From Actinobacteria bacterium casp-actino5 (lineage in GTDB: Bacteria; Actinomycetota; Acidimicrobiia; Acidimicrobiales; Ilumatobacteraceae), in contig LFFE01000015.1 of NCBI GenBank assembly GCA_001510385.1, forward strand, positions 1 to 64,000: a stretch of 64,000 nucleotides of DNA, in the 5' to 3' direction. This document shows positions 18,306 to 25,453 of the stretch, piece after piece. Position 1 is the first letter of the stretch, and the number at the start of each line of letters is the position of its first letter. The notes under the pieces were generated by a model. That model was not told the DNA's origin. It ran no database searches and was given only the letters and a program-made list of their open reading frames with translations. The position numbers and the translations under genes are program-made.

Positions 18306-19088
18306 ATGAACGCGAACGAAAGCCGTCGATACGCCGACATCGTAGGTCCAGACATTGGTGATGTCATTTCAGAAGAATCCATCATCGTGTTGCCGGTCGG
18401 AGCCGTCGAGCAGCACGGCCCGCACTTGCCAATGTCGGTCGACGACGTCATCGCGACTGAAACGACGACTGAGGTCGTGCGACGGTTCGGTGGCGATCTT
18501 GATCTGTGGCAACTGCCCTCGCTATCGATATCGAAGTCAAATGAGCACGCCTGGAGTGCAGGCACTCTGTGGTATTCGGCTGAGACCATGATGTCGGTGC
18601 TGCACGACATCGGCCGTTCAATTTCAACTACTCAGGCCGAGCGACTTGTGCTCCTCAACGGCCATGGCGGTAACACCACGTTGCTCAACACCGCGTTACG
18701 CGAACTTCGGCTGGCGTTCGGACTGAAGACGTTCCTTGTTCATCCATCCCTCCCTCCTGCTTACGGGGGCTCGTCCACCGAAGATGAGTTGGGAATGGGT
18801 ATTCACGGCGGCCTTAACGAAACGTCAGTGTTTATGCATCTTCGTCCTGAACTTGTCGATCTCAGTCGCGCAGAACGAAAGGTTCCTGAGGCGTTAGACC
18901 AGAATCAACATGTGAAGTTCGGAGGGTCGGTTGCGTTCGGTTGGCTGTCGAACGACTTCGATGAGGCTGGCTATATCGGTGATCCGACAGGAGCGAACGC
19001 TGAGCGTGGCGCCGAGTTGTTCAATCATGCGGTCGAACGCATTGGTGAGCAGATGGCGGAAATCCGGGAATTCAATTTTGGCCGATGA
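18306..19088 (+). CDS. Creatininase-family amidohydrolase
   Basis: 260 residues from the ATG at 18306; the ATG at 18300 is the alternative. Creatininase/MftE-type metal hydrolase fold: VGAVEQHGPHLPM near residue 32 with metal ligands E and H, DDVIATE, NEHAWSAGTLWYS near 80 and NGHGGN near 118. The family includes creatininase, 3-dehydro-scyllo-inosose hydrolase, the FAPy deformylase ArfB and the mycofactocin peptidase MftE. A role in ring opening or amide hydrolysis of the same heterocyclic pathway as the divergent CodA-like gene is inferred from position. Substrate unknown. Confidence 0.85.
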   Translation: MNANESRRYADIVGPDIGDVISEESIIVLPVGAVEQHGPHLPMSVDDVIATETTTEVVRRFGGDLDLWQLPSLSISKSNEHAWSAGTLWYSAETMMSVLHDIGRSISTTQAERLVLLNGHGGNTTLLNTALRELRLAFGLKTFLVHPSLPPAYGGSSTEDELGMGIHGGLNETSVFMHLRPELVDLSRAERKVPEALDQNQHVKFGGSVAFGWLSNDFDEAGYIGDPTGANAERGAELFNHAVERIGEQMAEIREFNFGR

Positions 19089-19134
19089 TGTCCGCTGCTC
19101 GGTTGGCGTCGGTTCGTTGACGCTCGGTCTGCAA

Positions 19135-19140
19135 TAGTAT
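19135..19140 (+). promoter_or_regulatory. Leaderless -10 hexamer TAGTAT for the phosphodiesterase gene
   Basis: TAGTAT, seven bases, ATG at 19148; no Shine-Dalgarno sequence in the spacer. Confidence 0.6.
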
Positions 19141-19147
19141 TTCGGCC

Positions 19148-19957
19148 ATGCTGGTTGCACATCTCAGTGACCCCCACATTTTCGCTCGAGGCGAATTGAT
19201 GGAGGGTGTGGTCGACACCGCAGCTAATCTTTCTCTTGCATTGGCGTCACTTAAAGAGCTCGCTCCAACGCCTGAGTTTGTCGTTCTGACCGGCGATTTG
19301 GTCAACGATGGCCAGCCCGACCAATACGACCATCTCAAGAAAGTACTGGGCAGCAGCCTCGATTCATTTATCGTCGTTGCGGGAAATCACGATGACCGTG
19401 CTGGCCTTCGGGCCTTGTTCCCCCAGCTTTCCGTAGTGGGTTCCGGTGATGACCCAATCGATTACGTGATTGATGCCGAACGAGACGGCCGCTCGCTCTC
19501 TCTAATCGTCCTCGACACCACCGTCCCAGGCGAACATGCCGGTGCACTCGATGCGACCCAGCTGGAATGGCTTGATCGTCAACTTGCTGAACGACGTGAC
19601 CGAGAGATTCTCATCGTTCAGCACCATCCCCCGTTTCGGAGCGGCATCGGCTTCATGGATGCCTACGGGCTGCGGGGTGCTGTGGCGGAGGCTGCAATCG
19701 TCGCGAAGTATGCAAACATCGCTGCGGTGATTTCAGGCCACCTACATCGGCCCGCAACCGCTGCGTGGGGTGGAACGGTGGCGTTCGCCTCCCCATCGAC
19801 TGCCGCTCAAGTCTCTCTATCATTCAACGGCGAGACCACTTCATATACAGACGAACCCGGCATGATGTCGCTTCATTGGTGGACTAAAACTGGAGTTGCA
19901 TCTCACGTTCAACCAATTGGCGACAGCGGACGGTGGGTCCCCGCATGGGCGAAGTAG
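19148..19957 (+). CDS. Calcineurin-like metallophosphoesterase (CpdA-type)
   Basis: 269 residues with the full class III phosphodiesterase metal site: SDPHI near residue 8, TGDLVNDG near 56, AGNHDDR near 82, QHHPP near 158 and SGHLHRP near 198. The architecture matches CpdA-type cyclic-nucleotide phosphodiesterases and glycerophosphodiesterases. No signal peptide or membrane segment, so cytoplasmic. Substrate undetermined; hydrolysis of a cyclic nucleotide or another nucleotide would fit the purine-related context but is inference. It has its own apparent leaderless promoter. Confidence 0.85.
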   Translation: MLVAHLSDPHIFARGELMEGVVDTAANLSLALASLKELAPTPEFVVLTGDLVNDGQPDQYDHLKKVLGSSLDSFIVVAGNHDDRAGLRALFPQLSVVGSGDDPIDYVIDAERDGRSLSLIVLDTTVPGEHAGALDATQLEWLDRQLAERRDREILIVQHHPPFRSGIGFMDAYGLRGAVAEAAIVAKYANIAAVISGHLHRPATAAWGGTVAFASPSTAAQVSLSFNGETTSYTDEPGMMSLHWWTKTGVASHVQPIGDSGRWVPAWAK

Positions 19958-19999
19958 TTGACGGCTAACTCAAAGACTTCTCCTCGGTCGGACAGTGCT

Positions 20000-20030
20000 T
20001 TGTGAACATTTATGGAAAGTTAAGTAAAAT
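20000..20030 (+). promoter_or_regulatory. Candidate promoter for the NitT/TauT-type ABC operon
   Basis: TTGTGA at 20000-20005 and TAAAAT at 20025-20030, spacer 19 bases. A second candidate -10 (TATGTT, 20078-20083) lies closer to the gene, so the start of transcription is uncertain. The 159-base gap here is the longest in the window and holds only these elements and the palindrome at 20063. Confidence 0.4.
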
Positions 20031-20045
20031 CCGTATGAATGGGCC

Positions 20046-20074
20046 CCGTTTATTCCGTTTAGGGTTTGCAAACC
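20046..20074. promoter_or_regulatory. Candidate operator: CCGTTTA direct repeat and 12-bp palindrome
   Basis: CCGTTTA occurs twice in the same orientation (20046-20052 and 20055-20061, nine bases apart). It is followed by the perfect palindrome GGTTTGCAAACC (20063-20074). The position between or over the two candidate promoters suggests binding of a dimeric regulator that controls the importer. No regulator gene is adjacent. Confidence 0.45.
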
Positions 20075-20116
20075 GACTATGTTCGTAAACGTGATTCGAT
20101 TCCTAGGCGGCCAACA

Positions 20117-20890
20117 ATGACAGCGGCTGAAAGTTCCGTCCAGACAAGTGGAGTGGGGGCACCAGTCCTTTCGTTTGACCACACCCAAATGACGTTTCCT
20201 GACGGCACAGAAGCCGTACGTGATGTGAGTCTGGATATTTCTCCGGGAGAGTTCGTGACGATCGTTGGTCCATCTGGCTGCGGTAAGTCGACGTTGTTAA
20301 AGATTGCATCAGGTCTGTTAGACGCGACGGGCGGAGAGGTCGCTGTCGACAGGGACCGCTTGGGCTATGTGTTTCAGGATGCGACTCTGCTCCCTTGGCG
20401 AACGGTTCAGGGCAACGTTGAGTTGCTCGCTGAGTTGCATGACATTCCGAAGGCTGAACGTCGGCAGTTGGCTCGCGAGGCGATTGAAACCGTTGGACTT
20501 TCGGGCTTCGTGAATCACTACCCTCGTTCACTCTCAGGTGGCATGAAGATGAGAGCGTCGCTAGCTCGCACCCTTACGCTGAAGCCTCCGGTGTTTCTCT
20601 TTGACGAGCCGTTCGGTGCGGTTGATGAGATCACTCGAGAACATCTCAATGACGAGACGCAACGACTTTTCCAGTCAGAGGGTTTTGCAGGTCTCTTCAT
20701 CACCCACTCCATTGCGGAGGCGGTCTTCATGTCGACGAGGGTGATGGTCATGAGCGCCCGACCCGGACGCATTGTTGCTGAATTTGATGTGCCATTCGAC
20801 TACCCTCGCAAGCCAGACCTGCGGTTTGACCCCGAATTTGCTGCGCTGAGCGGCGAAATTTCTCGCGAGTTGAGAGGTTCCCACCAATGA
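20117..20890 (+). CDS. ABC transporter ATP-binding protein, NitT/TauT type
   Basis: 257 residues from the ATG at 20117, preceded by AGGCGG; an in-frame start at 20066 lies inside the control region and is less likely. Walker A GPSGCGKST near residue 52, Q-loop GYVFQDATLLPW, signature SLSGGMKMRASLAR, Walker B VFLFDEPFGAVD, and the switch histidine in THSIAEA. The PWRTVQGNV and EAVFMSTRV segments are typical of nitrate/taurine/sulfonate and hydroxymethylpyrimidine-type importers. The stop overlaps the permease ATG by four bases. Confidence 0.88.
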   Translation: MTAAESSVQTSGVGAPVLSFDHTQMTFPDGTEAVRDVSLDISPGEFVTIVGPSGCGKSTLLKIASGLLDATGGEVAVDRDRLGYVFQDATLLPWRTVQGNVELLAELHDIPKAERRQLAREAIETVGLSGFVNHYPRSLSGGMKMRASLARTLTLKPPVFLFDEPFGAVDEITREHLNDETQRLFQSEGFAGLFITHSIAEAVFMSTRVMVMSARPGRIVAEFDVPFDYPRKPDLRFDPEFAALSGEISRELRGSHQ

Positions 20891-21786
20891 GCATTACACA
20901 AGACAACGAGCAGCAGCAGATTTCAACCGTTGATGACGGTGCAGATACGGATTCTGGCGCGCCGGTCTTAGGCGGCAAGAAGCGACGTCGCACCGCTGCC
21001 GATATCGCTCGGCAGTTTCTGCCACCTCTCTTTTTGGGTGCACTCATCGTGGGGGCCTGGTACTACGTGTCATACGGGTTGCTCACTGAAGAGCGGCGGT
21101 TCTTGCTTCGTCCTCCGCATGAGATCCTTCAGGTGGGATTTTTAGATTGGGATCACTTCTCTGAAATCCTGCAAGCACTGTGGAGCTCGACTCGAGTCGC
21201 CCTTATCGGTCTTACGATCTCGATCACTATCGGATTCTTTCTCTCAACCATCATGAGCCAGACGAAGATCGTCGAGCGAGCAATCTTCCCTTACATGGTG
21301 ATGCTGCAGGCAATTCCAATCCTCGCCATCGTTCCTCTGATCGGATTTTGGTGGGGTTACGGAACGACCTCCCGTATTGCGGTGTGTGTCATCATTTCTC
21401 TATTCCCCATCATCGTGAACACCTTGTTCGGGCTGCAGTCTGCCGAACGTGGGCTCCATGATTTATTCACCTTGCACCATGCATCTCGTTTAACCCGATT
21501 ACGTAAGTTGATGTTCCCCGCTGCTCGTCCAGCAATCTTCGCCGGTCTCCGCATTTCGGCCGGACTCTCGGTGATTGGAGCAATCGTCGGTGACTACTTC
21601 TTCGGCCAAGGAGCAGTAGGAATCGGGCAACTTCTCAAGCGTTACTCGAGCCGACTTGAAGGAGAAGAGCTCCTCGCTGCTGTCATCATGTCCTCAGCGC
21701 TCGGTGTCGTCGTCTTCTTGTTCTTTGGTTGGCTGCAAAACGTTGCCATTGGAAAATGGCACGAATCATCAGGTGCAGATTCCTAA
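20887..21786 (+). CDS. ABC transporter permease, NitT/TauT type
   Basis: 299 residues. A polar N-terminus of about 40 residues precedes roughly six membrane helices. The cytoplasmic coupling loop (HHASRLTRLRKLMFPAARPAI, near residues 197-217) replaces the usual EAA-type motif. It belongs to the BPD_transp_1 superfamily and pairs with the upstream ATPase and the downstream lipoprotein. Confidence 0.87.
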   Translation: MSITQDNEQQQISTVDDGADTDSGAPVLGGKKRRRTAADIARQFLPPLFLGALIVGAWYYVSYGLLTEERRFLLRPPHEILQVGFLDWDHFSEILQALWSSTRVALIGLTISITIGFFLSTIMSQTKIVERAIFPYMVMLQAIPILAIVPLIGFWWGYGTTSRIAVCVIISLFPIIVNTLFGLQSAERGLHDLFTLHHASRLTRLRKLMFPAARPAIFAGLRISAGLSVIGAIVGDYFFGQGAVGIGQLLKRYSSRLEGEELLAAVIMSSALGVVVFLFFGWLQNVAIGKWHESSGADS

Positions 21787-21844
21787 CTTCCTAGTCCCTA
21801 CCAACACACCCACCCACAACCACAATCCAAGGGGGAGAACCTTG

Positions 21845-23029
21845 ATGATTACATCAACCCGAAAGAAATCCTTGAGAACACTGTTAGCTCTCGCTACCGC
21901 CGTGTCTCTCGTCGCCGCTTGCGGCAGCGACGACGACGATGGCGATGCAGCGGAAGATCCAGCGGCCGAAGAGGAATCAACTACCGCTACTCCCGTAGCG
22001 GAAGCCGGTGTCCTAACCGATATTTGTCCTGATCCGTTGGTGATTCAGACTGACTGGCATACAGAGTCTGAGCATGGAGCGTTGTACAACTTGCTTGGTG
22101 ATGATTACACCGTTGACAAGGGTCGCAGCGCGACGGTTGGCCCGATGACACTTGATGGCGTCGATCTTGGCATCGATTTTGAGATCCGTGAGGGCGGCCC
22201 GGCGATCGGGTTCTCCTCACCTTCATCAATTATCTATAGCGATGATTCAGTGCACTTGGCGTACGCCAATACAGATGCGCAGATTCTGACCTACGAAGAC
22301 ACACCAATGTTGTCAGTGGTTGCTCCGTTGGAGAAGAACCCACAGATGATCATGTGGGACCCAGCGACGTACCCAGATGCTGAAGATCTTGAAGATCTGA
22401 GAGATCTTGGCGTCACGATCAACATCTTCGCTGGTCAAACCTACGCAGACATTTTCGTTGCTCAAGGTGTGCTGACGGAAGATCAGATTGATCCTTCTTA
22501 CGATGCAACCCCTGCCCGCTTCATTGCAGAACAGGGTGCAATCGCTCAGCAGGGGTTCGCTTCTTCTGAGCCATACGCATATAAGAACACCTACGAAGAA
22601 TGGGGCAAGGACGTTGCCTTCACATTGTTGAACGACAACGGCTTCCCGATCTACAGCCAGACCATCGCTATCAAGCCTTCCATGAAGGATGAGATGGATG
22701 CCTGCTTGACCGAGATCGTTCCAATCTTCCAGCAATCAGTGGTGAGCTACCACGGAGACCCCGCCCGCACCAACGCAATGATCGTTGACATCAACGAGCA
22801 ATACGATGACGGATGGGTATACACCGCAGGTAACGCAGAGTTCGCTGCAGGAGCGATGGCCGAATTCGGCCTCGTCGGCAACGGCCCAGACGACATCGTC
22901 GGCAACATGGATACAGACCGCATCCAAGAAATGATCGACGCCGTCGCAGAGGCCGGCCTCAGTGAGACAAGCCTCACCCCAGCCGACCTCGTCACCAACG
23001 AGTACATCGACACCTCAATCGGCTTCTGA
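21845..23029 (+). CDS. ABC transporter substrate-binding lipoprotein (NMT1/THI5-like)
   Basis: 394 residues from the ATG at 21845 with GGGGGAG eight bases upstream. Lipoprotein signal: basic N-terminus (TRKKSLRTLL), hydrophobic stretch and lipobox VAAC near residue 24, followed by an acidic linker rich in D, E and A. The mature part, starting near ICPDPLVIQTDW, has the NMT1/THI5-like solute-binding layout. Ligands in the family include pyrimidines, riboflavin, nitrate and sulfonates. The link to the nearby nucleobase-type enzymes makes a nucleobase or related heterocycle plausible, but this is inference. Followed directly by a strong terminator. Confidence 0.85.
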   Translation: MITSTRKKSLRTLLALATAVSLVAACGSDDDDGDAAEDPAAEEESTTATPVAEAGVLTDICPDPLVIQTDWHTESEHGALYNLLGDDYTVDKGRSATVGPMTLDGVDLGIDFEIREGGPAIGFSSPSSIIYSDDSVHLAYANTDAQILTYEDTPMLSVVAPLEKNPQMIMWDPATYPDAEDLEDLRDLGVTINIFAGQTYADIFVAQGVLTEDQIDPSYDATPARFIAEQGAIAQQGFASSEPYAYKNTYEEWGKDVAFTLLNDNGFPIYSQTIAIKPSMKDEMDACLTEIVPIFQQSVVSYHGDPARTNAMIVDINEQYDDGWVYTAGNAEFAAGAMAEFGLVGNGPDDIVGNMDTDRIQEMIDAVAEAGLSETSLTPADLVTNEYIDTSIGF

Positions 23030-23040
23030 TTGATGTATTG

Positions 23041-23077
23041 AAAAGGGGTGGGTGTCTTATGGCGCCCACCCCTTTTT
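23041..23077. terminator. Strong bidirectional intrinsic terminator
   Basis: AAAAGGGGTGGG (23041-23052) pairs perfectly with CCCACCCCTTTT (23065-23076), loop 12 bases, with a T run to 23077 on the plus strand. The A run at the 5' side makes it usable on the minus strand as well. It lies between the stop of the substrate-binding protein gene and the convergent CrtI-like gene. Confidence 0.9.
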
Positions 23078-23121
23078 GCTTTATACGGAGGCGTTCGACA
23101 CCCGACGGACTATCCCTTCGT

Positions 23122-24696
23122 CTATTGCCTCATTTGGTTCAGCACTCGATGGGCAGCGTTGCGCCCTGCTCCCCCAAAAATTCCCGCCCCTGGAAATGCT
23201 GCGGCTCCAGCTAGATGTAATCCGTCGATAGGGCCAGAGTGTCGAGTGAGGTCTTTTGGTGTTCCCTTCAGGGTCGACCATGGAGAGCCTGAAAATGCAG
23301 GGGTGTGACCGCGTGGCATGAAGAATTCGCTTTCGTAACGATCAGGGGTCATGGCCCGCCAACGCTTCACGTTCAGCGTGCCTGGCTCACAGAGCGAATC
23401 GAGTATCTGTAGCCAGCGCTCTGGTTCCGTTGACCGTTCCCAATCATGTTGGTACGGGGTGAAGAGGACCTCCAAACTCAGTACGTGTTCGTTGGGGTCG
23501 AGTTGCATCGAGTGGTCGAGGTTTGTGGGAATGTTGATCAGAAGGCTTGGGTGATCTGCAACTTTGGCCTCCGCTCGCCGCCGGTGTGCCTCATCGAGAT
23601 CACTCGGTGACGGCGAGACAACCGTGGTTGGCGAGTGCAAGTCAGATTCTCCAACGACCGAACGAAGTTGACGTTCAAATTTGTAGACCGGGAGACCTTC
23701 AAGCACCACGTCCAACTTCGACTCGTAACCGTCGTGAGCTTCTTGCTGCCGCCATTTTACGATTTCTGGGAAAGTATTTGCCGTAGAGTCATCTAGCCAC
23801 CGAGTGAAGATTTGTTGTGGATCACTCGAGACCAACACGTGACGCGCTTCGATGAAGCGGCCATCAGCGAGTTGGACGCCGTGAACCCGTTGATGTTTCG
23901 TGAGAAGTTTAGTTACCCGTGAACCGGTGAGTGTTCTACCACCCGCCGCTAGGAAGGAACGCTCAATCGCATCAGTCAACGCGCCGCTACCGCCTTCAGG
24001 TCTTGCGGTTCGAATTAGGTGCTTTGTGGCGTAGAGGGCTCCAGCAAGTCCAGTTCCTGGTGTTGCAGGGTGAACACCCCATACCGTCGGCCCTGTGACA
24101 ACAGCGGGCATCCACGCTCGCCAATCAGTGAAATAGGTCTGAAAGACGTCCAGCGCACTCTTTTGGCTCCAAGCAAGAAGACGCCGCGCACCCCTCCCCT
24201 TCACCGTCGCAAGACCTTGTAAGAAATGCATCCCCGATGGCGTTGACCGTGCCATCTCGAGGACCAGTTTGGCAACCGGAATTGCATCATCGAGGTAGCG
24301 CTGATACGACTTCACCCATTGCGGATGTGTTACCGCCATGGTGTCGAGGTGCTCATCGACGTTGTGGCGAAAGACCCAGGTGTCATCGAGTGCATATGTC
24401 GAATGAATTGATGAGAACTCTGACTCCAAGTATCGGAGTCCATGACGTGCAAGGTCGAGGTCGTCGATGATTGGCAGGGCGCGAATCATCGTGTGGTCGC
24501 AATTGCAGATGTTGAATCGGGCCCCGAGATCTGTGACGGTCGAAGCACAGCCCCCGACCTGATCCCTCGCCTCGACGAGCAATGTTGCAACACCCGCCCT
24601 CGCCAGGTAGGCGGCGGCGATGAGGCCGTTGTGTCCACCTCCAACGACGACCGCGTCAACGGTTAGGTTGTCAATGTGGTGTTCGGCACTACTCAC
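23122..24696 (-). CDS. FAD-dependent phytoene-desaturase-like (CrtI/NAD(P)-binding) oxidoreductase
   Basis: 524 residues. N-terminal dinucleotide-binding motif VVVGGGHNGLIAAAYLARAG (near 16-35) with LVEARDQVGGCAST, and a C-terminal FAD segment LHLAGAAAFPGAGIFGGAGRNAA near 492. This is the COG1233 group that includes carotenoid desaturases, isomerases and pyranose-type or all-trans-retinol saturase-like enzymes. No carotenoid genes are adjacent, so a carotenoid role is not supported by context. The GTG at 24696 is 22 bases from the divergent GTG of the dipeptidase gene, with a leaderless -10. Confidence 0.8.
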   Translation of the reverse strand: MSSAEHHIDNLTVDAVVVGGGHNGLIAAAYLARAGVATLLVEARDQVGGCASTVTDLGARFNICNCDHTMIRALPIIDDLDLARHGLRYLESEFSSIHSTYALDDTWVFRHNVDEHLDTMAVTHPQWVKSYQRYLDDAIPVAKLVLEMARSTPSGMHFLQGLATVKGRGARRLLAWSQKSALDVFQTYFTDWRAWMPAVVTGPTVWGVHPATPGTGLAGALYATKHLIRTARPEGGSGALTDAIERSFLAAGGRTLTGSRVTKLLTKHQRVHGVQLADGRFIEARHVLVSSDPQQIFTRWLDDSTANTFPEIVKWRQQEAHDGYESKLDVVLEGLPVYKFERQLRSVVGESDLHSPTTVVSPSPSDLDEAHRRRAEAKVADHPSLLINIPTNLDHSMQLDPNEHVLSLEVLFTPYQHDWERSTEPERWLQILDSLCEPGTLNVKRWRAMTPDRYESEFFMPRGHTPAFSGSPWSTLKGTPKDLTRHSGPIDGLHLAGAAAFPGAGIFGGAGRNAAHRVLNQMRQ

Positions 24697-24702
24697 ACCA
24701 TA

Positions 24703-24708
24703 AAGGTA
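24703..24708 (-). promoter_or_regulatory. Leaderless -10 hexamer TACCTT for the CrtI-like gene
   Basis: TACCTT on the minus strand, six bases, GTG at 24696. It overlaps by two bases the opposite-strand hexamer at 24707-24712. Confidence 0.6.
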
Positions 24709-24712
24709 GCGT
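24707..24712 (+). promoter_or_regulatory. Leaderless -10 hexamer TAGCGT for the dipeptidase gene
   Basis: TAGCGT, six bases, GTG at 24719. It overlaps the divergent hexamer at 24703-24708, so the two promoters share bases and cannot easily be occupied together. Confidence 0.6.
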
Positions 24713-24718
24713 TCGAGT

Positions 24719-25453
24719 GTGCCAAGTTTCGATCAAGGTCATCTGACAGCGTCCCCCTCTGACCTTCACGCCGATTGGATGAGCCTGCTGCCGATTGGTA
24801 ACCCGCTACCGCAACTGGTTGAGCCATCAGCCATGTCGCCGGTGACGTCGGACTGCGGAGAGCCACTTGTAGACGTGACTGACACCTTCACCTGTCTTGA
24901 GGCGTACCGGCTGGCGAATTGGACGCATAGTCGAACTGGCACCTTTCTTCGAGAAGGAGTCACGCATCGACTTCTGGCAGTTAATGCGTTATTGCCAAGA
25001 GGCTTTGCCCTCGTCATTTTCGATGGCTGGCGTTCTCCCGAGCTCCAGTCAGAGCTATTTCATGCTGCTTACGGCGACCCATTGCTTCCACCTGGATTTC
25101 TAGCGCCTCCCTCTGACAATGACCAACTGCCCTCGCCCCATGTGAGCGGTGGAACCGTTGACCTCACACTTTCATTTGACGGCGCTGCTCTGGAACTCGG
25201 TACGCCATTTGATGACTTTACGGAAACTGCTGCCACTGCTGCATTTGAGGACGTAGATAGTCCAGTGAGGAGACTGCGGCGAATGTTGTGCGAAGCGATG
25301 TGGGCGCAAGATTTCGTCGTGTATCGGGGTGAATGGTGGCATTTCGAGTTCGGTACTCCACGGTGGGCGTCGATCTTGAAGCGGGAAGGCATCTACCAAC
25401 GGGCATCGCTGAATGATGAGCAACAATTTGGTTCTGAGGTAGCTCTGCGATGA
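24719..25453 (+). CDS. D-alanyl-D-alanine dipeptidase-like protein (M15D, VanX/DdpX family)
   Basis: 244 residues. Zinc-site motifs of the VanX family: FDGWRSPELQ near residue 102 with the conserved arginine, SPHVSGGTVDLTL near 139 supplying His and Asp ligands, and GEWWHFEFG near 204 supplying the catalytic Glu and third His. These enzymes cleave D-Ala-D-Ala or related dipeptides in cell-wall turnover. No van resistance genes are nearby, so a recycling role is more likely than resistance. No signal peptide is seen. It overlaps the M50 gene by four bases. Confidence 0.82.
   Translation: MPSFDQGHLTASPSDLHADWMSLLPIGNPLPQLVEPSAMSPVTSDCGEPLVDVTDTFTCLEAYRLANWTHSRTGTFLREGVTHRLLAVNALLPRGFALVIFDGWRSPELQSELFHAAYGDPLLPPGFLAPPSDNDQLPSPHVSGGTVDLTLSFDGAALELGTPFDDFTETAATAAFEDVDSPVRRLRRMLCEAMWAQDFVVYRGEWWHFEFGTPRWASILKREGIYQRASLNDEQQFGSEVALR

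Noticed and set aside
19958-20116. Riboswitch or small RNA in the longest gap
   Set aside because: I saw repeats and promoter-like hexamers but no conserved riboswitch core or extended pairing.
23122-24696. CrtI-like gene as evidence of carotenoid synthesis
   Set aside because: COG1233 proteins have many roles and no crtB, crtE or crtY-like gene is adjacent.
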